Positions 1 to 4,143 of a stretch of 6,249 nucleotides of DNA are shown piece after piece. Where the stretch lies: positions 1 to 6,249 of the forward strand of contig CAIVHI010000080.1 of NCBI GenBank assembly GCA_903905685.1, given 5' to 3'. A model generated the notes under the pieces. It did no database searches and was not told the DNA's origin. It saw only the letters and a list, made by a program, of their open reading frames with translations. Numbering within the stretch: position 1 is the stretch's first letter; the number at the start of each line of letters is the position of its first letter. The translations under genes were made by a program, and so were the position numbers. Source of the DNA: an uncultured Bacteroidota bacterium. Its GTDB lineage: Bacteria > Bacteroidota > Bacteroidia > Chitinophagales > Chitinophagaceae.

Positions 1-1630
1 ATTTCACGGTGACGCCGTCGGACTCAATTTTATCGATGCCTTTGTCGGTTCCTACCCACACGCATCCATTTTTGGCCGGATATATACAGAATGCAAAAGA
101 TGAGGAGAAGGACGATGGGGCAGGACTTTGGGTGTTGAAGCAAGAAAAACCCTTCGATGCCGTATCGAACACAACGAGACCCAACCGAATTGTAGCCAAT
201 AGTAGCCGGCCTTTGTAGTCGAATTTCGCATCGTAGAATCCTCCGGCCCGTTGGGGTAAAGTAAACGTTTGAATCATGTTCAATCGGTTGCCACCGATAC
301 GCGCAATCCCAATTTTACCGTTCACGGTACAAAAAATGCGTCCTTGGTCGTCTTCAATGAAATGGTTGACGCGCTCATGAAGAGGCGTTCGGCAATCAAT
401 AATCTTATCTGTTTTTTCGTCATAAATTGACATTTCGCCATAACTCCCCAACAATTGTTTGCCATCCTTGCAACGGTAGAGTTCAAAAAAAGCCGAAAAA
501 CGGTTTTTTGCCTCACCTGTATTTCCGGCACCCGCATTTCCGATGTCGTAGTCTTTGAAGTCGTATTTTTCCAAGCTGTGGTGCCCTGCCAACCAGAGGA
601 TTCCCTCGCGGTCTTTCAACATGCTCCTGACAACGATATTGTCTTCCAGCAACGCATGCGGGTCAGACCTATCCGGCTTGATGAACTGCATCCTCTTGCA
701 AGTCCGGCAGTTCATCACTGACAGCCCACCTGCACAACAAGCCAAAAAGACCGTATCGTTTAACGGGTAAGTTGCGGTGAGGACGTCCTGAAAGGGCTCT
801 CCCGGACGGAACATCTTCATGGGTGCATCGGGATTGATGTCTTGAACCGACATTTTCCGTATTTCCAGCGTCTTTGCATCAACTATAAAGCAGCCCTTGT
901 TACGGGTTCCACAGAGCAGTCCGCCCCCTTTGAGTAGGTACAGCCTACCAGTTAAAAGGGGGAACTCGCCCACATTGTGCGGGAGTTTGAAGGTATCGAG
1001 CACGAGATAGCTTTTCTCGGTAGGATTATACCTGATGAGGCCTTCTTTACAACCCAACCAAATCATTCCGGCAGCGTCTTCACGGCAATCGTTGTAATTG
1101 TGGAAATTTTCAAGTGGCAATCCCCCCGGACGGAACAGGGAGAATTTCTTCTTGACCTTGTCAAATTCATAAATATCGTTGATAGCGCAAACGTGTAGGA
1201 TGTTGCCTTTGTCGAACGATATGTGGGTCCAACGAGCATTTGGGTAACCAAAATGTTCAAACCATTCTCCATCGGGATGATATAAGTACATCCAATTGTT
1301 GGTGACCACCCACATTCTATGCTCTGCATCCGTATAGCAGTCCACGATAATATTTTCCCGCAAGGAGTTGGAGTCCGACGGTTCGTATTTGAATTGCTTG
1401 AACCGGGTCCCGTCAAATCTGCACATCCCGAAGTGGGTGCCCAGCCACAAAAAACCGTCGGCATCCTGCACCATTCCGCCATAAGTGGGCCCATCGGGGA
1501 AGCCGTCTTTGGACGTATAATGCGTAAAATGGTTTTCGATATATTGCGCATGGCCAAGCCATGCCTTGCACCATATTGCGCACAACAACAACGCTTTGAT
1601 ATATCGGCCATATGGGATGTTCTTACGCAC
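1..1630 (-). CDS. Two-component regulator propeller (Reg_prop) sensor protein, N-terminal part, 3' end beyond window
   Basis: I read this frame codon by codon on the reverse complement: 543 codons with no stop, running off the left edge. The likely start is GTG at 1630, just after an in-frame TGA. It gives a signal peptide: R2, K3, R9, K12, a hydrophobic core around residues 13-25 (ALLLCAIW), then GHAQ with probable cleavage near A28/Q29. The mature part opens with HYTSKDGFPDGPTYGGMV, the usual beginning of periplasmic Reg_prop sensors. About ten or eleven blade-like units follow, the clearest being GFLWLGTHFGMCRFDG (59-74), GMIWLGCKEGLIRYNP (188-203), GILWLAGHHSLEKYDF (343-358) and VWVGTDKGIDKIESDG (524-539). 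PSDSNSLRENIIV (84-96) and SDPHALLEDNIVV (322-334) are typical inter-blade segments. Such propellers usually form the periplasmic input of hybrid histidine kinases, LytS-type kinases, LuxR-type regulators or GGDEF proteins; the output domain here is outside the window. The family is clear, but ligand and output are unknown. Nineteen cysteines, including CC at 298-299 and CxxC at 308-311, are unusual. Confidence 0.9.
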   Translation of the reverse strand, partial: MRKNIPYGRYIKALLLCAIWCKAWLGHAQYIENHFTHYTSKDGFPDGPTYGGMVQDADGFLWLGTHFGMCRFDGTRFKQFKYEPSDSNSLRENIIVDCYTDAEHRMWVVTNNWMYLYHPDGEWFEHFGYPNARWTHISFDKGNILHVCAINDIYEFDKVKKKFSLFRPGGLPLENFHNYNDCREDAAGMIWLGCKEGLIRYNPTEKSYLVLDTFKLPHNVGEFPLLTGRLYLLKGGGLLCGTRNKGCFIVDAKTLEIRKMSVQDINPDAPMKMFRPGEPFQDVLTATYPLNDTVFLACCAGGLSVMNCRTCKRMQFIKPDRSDPHALLEDNIVVRSMLKDREGILWLAGHHSLEKYDFKDYDIGNAGAGNTGEAKNRFSAFFELYRCKDGKQLLGSYGEMSIYDEKTDKIIDCRTPLHERVNHFIEDDQGRIFCTVNGKIGIARIGGNRLNMIQTFTLPQRAGGFYDAKFDYKGRLLLATIRLGLVVFDTASKGFSCFNTQSPAPSSFSSSFAFCIYPAKNGCVWVGTDKGIDKIESDGVTVK

Positions 1631-1640
1631 TACGCATCAT
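1623..1640 (-). other. Five-codon ORF (MMRSA-stop) overlapping the propeller GTG start
   Basis: On the minus strand the bases ATGATGCGTAGTGCGTAA contain two tandem ATG codons (1640 and 1637) followed by a stop at 1625-1623. The ORF overlaps the GTG start of the propeller gene (1630-1628) in another frame. It could be a minimal leader ORF that affects initiation at the GTG. Alternatively, the ATG pair could be the ancestral start of the sensor, separated from it by a one-base indel or a sequencing error. The sequence alone cannot decide. Confidence 0.3.
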
Positions 1641-1982
1641 TTTACTGAACCAACCGGCACTCCCGGCTTCACCCTTCCGCAGAGCCATGCCGCCAAACCC
1701 ACGACCGCGCAAGTTAACCCAACTAATCCATTGCGCATTTACACGTTTATACTATGTCTTTTTGGAAATAAAGGGGCTCCAACGCCATCGAAGCTCCATC
1801 CCTATGCCATCGGGACGACGAAAGGACTGCATGGCTATTGACCATCAACCATGCGAACTCCATTGAAGGCCAGCCGCCCGCCTCTTAGCCCGAGCGGCAT
1901 ATGGCGGATACAAATGTTTGACGGAAGAAATCGTTTTGCAATTGCGGGAACACACGGCAGGCAAGACGATTGAACAGTTTCC

Positions 1983-2012
1983 AAAACGGCACGAAGAAGA
2001 TCGTTCCGTTTT
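1983..2012 (+). terminator. Terminator-like hairpin in the divergent intergenic region
   Basis: AAAACGG (1983-1989) pairs with CCGTTTT (2006-2012). After one C/T mismatch, ACGA (1991-1994) pairs with TCGT (2001-2004), leaving a six-base loop AGAAGA. That makes 11 pairs over 12 stem positions. On the plus strand the stem runs into five T residues (2009-2013), as in an intrinsic terminator; the A-run on the other side gives a weaker tract in the reverse direction. No gene is known to end here, so it may shield the PadR promoter from upstream transcription, end an unannotated short RNA, or be an operator. Confidence 0.4.
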
Positions 2013-2042
2013 TCTATCAGATTTATTCGTTTTAACAGTACC

Positions 2043-2077
2043 TTGCATTGCACAATACCTGCCTTTACCTATCTTTG
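2043..2077 (+). promoter_or_regulatory. Bacteroidota-type promoter of the PadR-PspC operon
   Basis: TATCTTTG at 2070-2077 matches the Bacteroidota -7 consensus TAnnTTTG exactly. A TTG at 2048-2050 lies 19 bases upstream, and another at 2043-2045 lies 24 bases upstream; either could act as the -33 element. Transcription would begin near 2083-2084, leaving a leader of only about 11 bases before the ATG at 2095. This placement also rules out the longer in-frame start at 1918. TGCATTGCA at 2044-2052 is a palindrome around one central base lying on the -33 region, a possible but unproven operator. Confidence 0.7.
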
Positions 2078-2094
2078 TTCTGAAATACTTGCAG

Positions 2095-2442
2095 ATGGCT
2101 ATCGAGAATACGGAATCGCAGATGCGTAAGGGGTTGCTGGAGTTGTGCATCTTGGGCATCATAGACCGCGAAGCGGAGGCCTACCCCAGCGACATCTTGG
2201 AGCAGTTGAAGGGCTCGAAGCTGATGGTGCTGGAGGGCACGCTGTATCCCCTGCTCACGAGGCTCAAAAATGCCGGCATGCTGGCTTATCGGTGGGAGGA
2301 ATCGCTGTCGGGGCCGCCACGCAAGTATTACTCGCTCACGCCCGAAGGAACGGCCTTCTACCGGGAATTGCTACAGACATGGTGCGAATTGGCCCGCGCC
2401 GTAGACGAACTGACAGGAAAACCAAAACAAGAACACGCTTAA
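2095..2442 (+). CDS. PadR-family winged-helix transcriptional regulator
   Basis: The product is 115 residues, the normal size for a short PadR regulator. MRKGLLELCILGIID (10-24) is the typical first helix, YPSDILEQL (30-38) follows, and MVLEGTLYPLLTRLKNAGML (44-63) is the hallmark PadR segment carrying the DNA-recognition helix. SGPPRKYYSLTPEG (72-85) is the beta wing, and the C-terminal helix (87-106) is the expected dimerisation helix. PadR proteins usually act as dimeric repressors binding their own promoter. The ATG at 2095 is chosen because the family begins here and a consensus promoter lies just upstream. The gene precedes a PspC-domain gene by 12 bases, so the two are almost certainly co-transcribed. 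This pairing recurs in Bacteroidota, suggesting control of the membrane protein and autoregulation. The inducing signal is unknown. Confidence 0.93.
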   Translation: MAIENTESQMRKGLLELCILGIIDREAEAYPSDILEQLKGSKLMVLEGTLYPLLTRLKNAGMLAYRWEESLSGPPRKYYSLTPEGTAFYRELLQTWCELARAVDELTGKPKQEHA

Positions 2443-2454
2443 ACTGCACATACC

Positions 2455-3105
2455 ATGCAACGCATCATCCAAATCAACATTTCCGGCAGGCTGATACCTA
2501 TTGAGGAAGACGCCTATTTCCGCCTCCGCGACTATATACAGTCGTTGAAACGCCGCTTTACCGGCGCGGATGGCGAAGAAATCATCAGCGACATCGAAAA
2601 CCGCATTGCGGAGCTGTTCCTCATCCGCCTACAAGGTGGCACTCCGGCTATCGACTCGGTAGATGTGGGCCGCGTGATCGCGCAATTGGGTGCTGCGGGC
2701 GACCTTGGCGGTGCCGATGCCGGCGGATCCTACAGTTATACCGGCGGCAGCAACTACAAGTATCGCCGAGGCCCCCAGCAGGGCCGCCTTCGCCGCGACC
2801 CGTTCGACAAAGTGGTGGGCGGGGTGTGCAGCGGCATTGCGCACTACTTCGACATAGACCCTGTTATCATCAGGTTGGTATGGGTGGTTACGGTGCTCAC
2901 CGCCGGGGTGGGATTGATAGCCTACTTCATTGCATGGGCAGTGATACCTGCCGCACGCTCGCGCGAGGAAGTTTACAACATGAGCAATGTGCCGCCGTCT
3001 ATTCAGGAAATGGCGCAAAACATGGCCGACGATTTGCACGACCTCAAACGTCGCGGCGAGCAGATGAGCCGCGAGTTGCGTGATTTTTTCGGCAATAAGA
3101 AATGA
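2455..3105 (+). CDS. PspC-domain membrane protein
   Basis: The product is 216 residues. Residues 1-83 form a conserved Bacteroidota N-terminal region, starting MQRIIQINISGRLIPIEEDA and including the helical DIENRIAELF (46-55), here predicted cytoplasmic. A Gly/Ser/Tyr-rich linker follows (84-105). The PspC domain spans about 112-167: RLRRDPFDKVVGGVCSGIAH, then YFDIDPVIIRLVWVV, and a hydrophobic membrane segment around 138-165 ending in WAVIPA. The tail (180-212) is charged and probably an amphipathic helix (MADDLHDLKRRGEQMSREL). In enterobacteria PspC is an inner-membrane component of the phage-shock envelope-stress response; no PspA, PspB or PspF gene is seen here, so a stress role is inferred from the domain only. 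It follows the PadR gene by 12 bases as the second gene of an operon. The start is the first ATG, matching the family N terminus. Confidence 0.92.
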   Translation: MQRIIQINISGRLIPIEEDAYFRLRDYIQSLKRRFTGADGEEIISDIENRIAELFLIRLQGGTPAIDSVDVGRVIAQLGAAGDLGGADAGGSYSYTGGSNYKYRRGPQQGRLRRDPFDKVVGGVCSGIAHYFDIDPVIIRLVWVVTVLTAGVGLIAYFIAWAVIPAARSREEVYNMSNVPPSIQEMAQNMADDLHDLKRRGEQMSRELRDFFGNKK

Positions 3106-3138
3106 ACAGGGTAATGGTGAATTTGGGAGAAGGCGAGG

Positions 3139-3327
3139 TCACTCGTCTTCTTCGGTCTTGATGTTGGCGTTGATAACGTCCGCCATATCGTCCTTCCATT
3201 TGAAAAGGTCTCCGAAAATGGGGGCCAGCCTCTTGATTTCTTCTCCCGTAAGTTCCCGTCCTACCTCGCGCAGGGCAACGTCCTGCACGTCTTCGGTGGT
3301 TATTTTAAAGACAACGTCGTTTTTCAT
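3139..3327 (-). CDS. Small acidic protein of unknown function
   Basis: The product is 62 residues, starting MKNDVVFKITTEDVQDVALR and ending in the acidic tail KTEEDE. It has no signal peptide or membrane segment. The pattern suggests a short soluble helical protein: ELTGEEIKRLAPIFGDL (25-41) looks like an amphipathic helix with acidic and basic residues alternating around hydrophobic positions. I do not recognise a named family, although its sequence looks like real protein rather than a shadow frame. Support for a gene comes from a TAnnTTTG promoter match on the same strand at 3400-3407, free space on both sides, and no better frame here. It is convergent with the PspC gene, 33 bases apart, with no clear terminator between them. 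No function can be assigned. Confidence 0.7.
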   Translation of the reverse strand: MKNDVVFKITTEDVQDVALREVGRELTGEEIKRLAPIFGDLFKWKDDMADVINANIKTEEDE

Positions 3328-3368
3328 GAATGTCTTGTCGAGGTGTTTGGGGTAAATGCTGCGGCTAC

Positions 3369-3402
3369 TTGCCGTTTGCTAATTAGTGTAATGATACGGC
3401 AA
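3369..3402. repeat. Inverted repeat in the leader of the small acidic gene
   Basis: TTGCCGT (3369-3375) and ACGGCAA (3396-3402) are perfect 7-base inverted arms separated by 20 A/T-rich bases. The spacer holds the palindrome CTAATTAG (3379-3386) and an inner ATTA-GTG-TAAT hairpin (3382-3392). On the minus strand the first arm overlaps the TTTG of the -7 promoter element, while the second falls in the untranslated leader. It could be an operator or an RNA hairpin in the 5' leader. It lacks the T-tract of a good terminator for the upstream dipeptidase gene. Confidence 0.4.
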
Positions 3403-3407
3403 ATATA
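3400..3407 (-). promoter_or_regulatory. Probable -7 promoter element of the small acidic gene
   Basis: The minus strand reads TATATTTG, an exact match to the Bacteroidota TAnnTTTG element. Transcription would start near 3393, giving a leader of about 66 bases before the ATG at 3327. No good -33 TTG is seen about 19-21 bases upstream, so this rests on the -7 motif and its position alone. It implies that the small gene can be expressed independently of the dipeptidase upstream. Confidence 0.5.
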
Positions 3408-3453
3408 GCGAATTGTGGGAATGGCTTTTCCACCGACGGTGCATTGCGTGGGC

Positions 3454-4143
3454 CTATGGCAGTTGGTCGAAGTCCAGATCGAGCACTTCGTAGCCGGCAT
3501 CGTTACGGCATGCAAAGTGCCACCATTCCCGTTGCAACGGCCGGAAGCCTGCGGCAACCAAGGCATCGGTCAATATTTTGCGGTTTTTTACGGCTTCAGG
3601 CGGCAGGTGGGTGAACGAGCGGTGAGCCGAATCGGTAAAGTTGTCGAAGCCCGTACCCATGTCTTTTTCCTGCCCGGTAGCAAGGTCGGTTAGGGTGATG
3701 TCTACCGCCAAGCCGCGATTGTGGTTGCTGCCGTTCTTGGGGTTGGCCACGTAATGGCGGTCGGGCGTGCGCCTCCACATGTCGCAAGTGGTGTGGTAGG
3801 GGCGGTATGCATCCCAAATTTTCAGTCCGCAGCCTTGTTGGCGCAGGGTTGCCAATGCAGCCTGTAATGCCTTTGCTGCTTTTGCCCTCAAAAAAGCAGC
3901 CGGATGGGGGTAGAGCACGTGCTTCGTGAAATTGTTGGCAGTGCCGTAACGCAAATCCAGTTGCAGCCCATTGACCGGCTGCAGGCGCACCATAGCCTTG
4001 TTGGGATTGGTCTGGATTGACTTCTCGAGACCTGCCCTCGTCTTGATGACACTACCAAGTTGCCGGGACTGCGCCGCAGCCCCAAAAGGATGCATCGTTA
4101 TGAAGCAAACCGCGCCAAAGTAAATTGCGCCGTGCCGCGTCAA
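3454..4143 (-). CDS. ddpX: D-alanyl-D-alanine dipeptidase (VanX/DdpX family, peptidase M15D), probably periplasmic
   Basis: A zinc dipeptidase that hydrolyses D-Ala-D-Ala. Counting from a TTG start at 4143, the product is 229 residues. All key VanX residues are visible: WDAYRP with R114 (VanX R71), SNHNRGLAVD with zinc ligands H141 and D148 (the SxHxxGxAxD motif), and EWWHF with catalytic base E206 and zinc ligand H209. Residues 1-25 (MTRHGAIYFGAVCFITMHPF, then GAAAQ) look like a signal peptide, leaving about 204 mature residues, close to the 202 of VanX. The TTG shares bases with the cyclase stop (TTGA), which fits translational coupling. ATG at 4095 is an alternative but would cut off most of the signal peptide; frames starting further upstream only run inside the cyclase gene. 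With no vanH or vanA ligase nearby, a role in dipeptide recycling or wall turnover is more likely than glycopeptide resistance. Family call is firm; start and export are inferred. Confidence 0.92.
   Translation of the reverse strand: MTRHGAIYFGAVCFITMHPFGAAAQSRQLGSVIKTRAGLEKSIQTNPNKAMVRLQPVNGLQLDLRYGTANNFTKHVLYPHPAAFLRAKAAKALQAALATLRQQGCGLKIWDAYRPYHTTCDMWRRTPDRHYVANPKNGSNHNRGLAVDITLTDLATGQEKDMGTGFDNFTDSAHRSFTHLPPEAVKNRKILTDALVAAGFRPLQREWWHFACRNDAGYEVLDLDFDQLP

Larger units (their letters stand above)
1631..2094. other. Divergent intergenic region without a convincing gene
   Basis: This stretch of 464 bases separates the starts of the leftward propeller gene and the rightward PadR gene. Reading frames here on both strands have no recognisable motifs and look random, and several run antisense into flanking genes. 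It contains a hairpin at 1983-2012 and the PadR promoter near 2043-2077. I could not find a TAnnTTTG element at a convincing distance upstream of the propeller gene on the minus strand, so that promoter is unassigned. The region is long enough for a small RNA or regulator sites, but none can be named. Confidence 0.6.

Noticed and set aside
1063..1611. Minus-strand 182-residue reading frame
   Set aside because: It lies in a different frame from the propeller gene, whose uninterrupted frame carries clear Reg_prop motifs through the same bases; the alternative has a random, Cys/Thr/Arg-rich composition.
1918..2094. In-frame extension of the PadR gene to an ATG at 1918
   Set aside because: It would put the terminator-like hairpin and a consensus promoter inside the coding region, and the added 59 residues do not resemble PadR, which normally begins near the ATG at 2095.
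1845..2162. Minus-strand 105-residue frame across the intergenic region
   Set aside because: It has no recognisable motif, overlaps the PadR start and promoter antisense, and its composition looks random.
3408..3453. CACCGTCGGTG palindrome after the dipeptidase stop as an intrinsic terminator
   Set aside because: The stem is only four pairs with a three-base loop and is followed by GAAAAG rather than a T-run on the transcribed strand.
3454..4143. Vancomycin-resistance gene cluster
   Set aside because: Only a VanX-family dipeptidase is present; no vanH, vanA-type ligase or VanRS pair is seen, and this family is common in bacteria without resistance.
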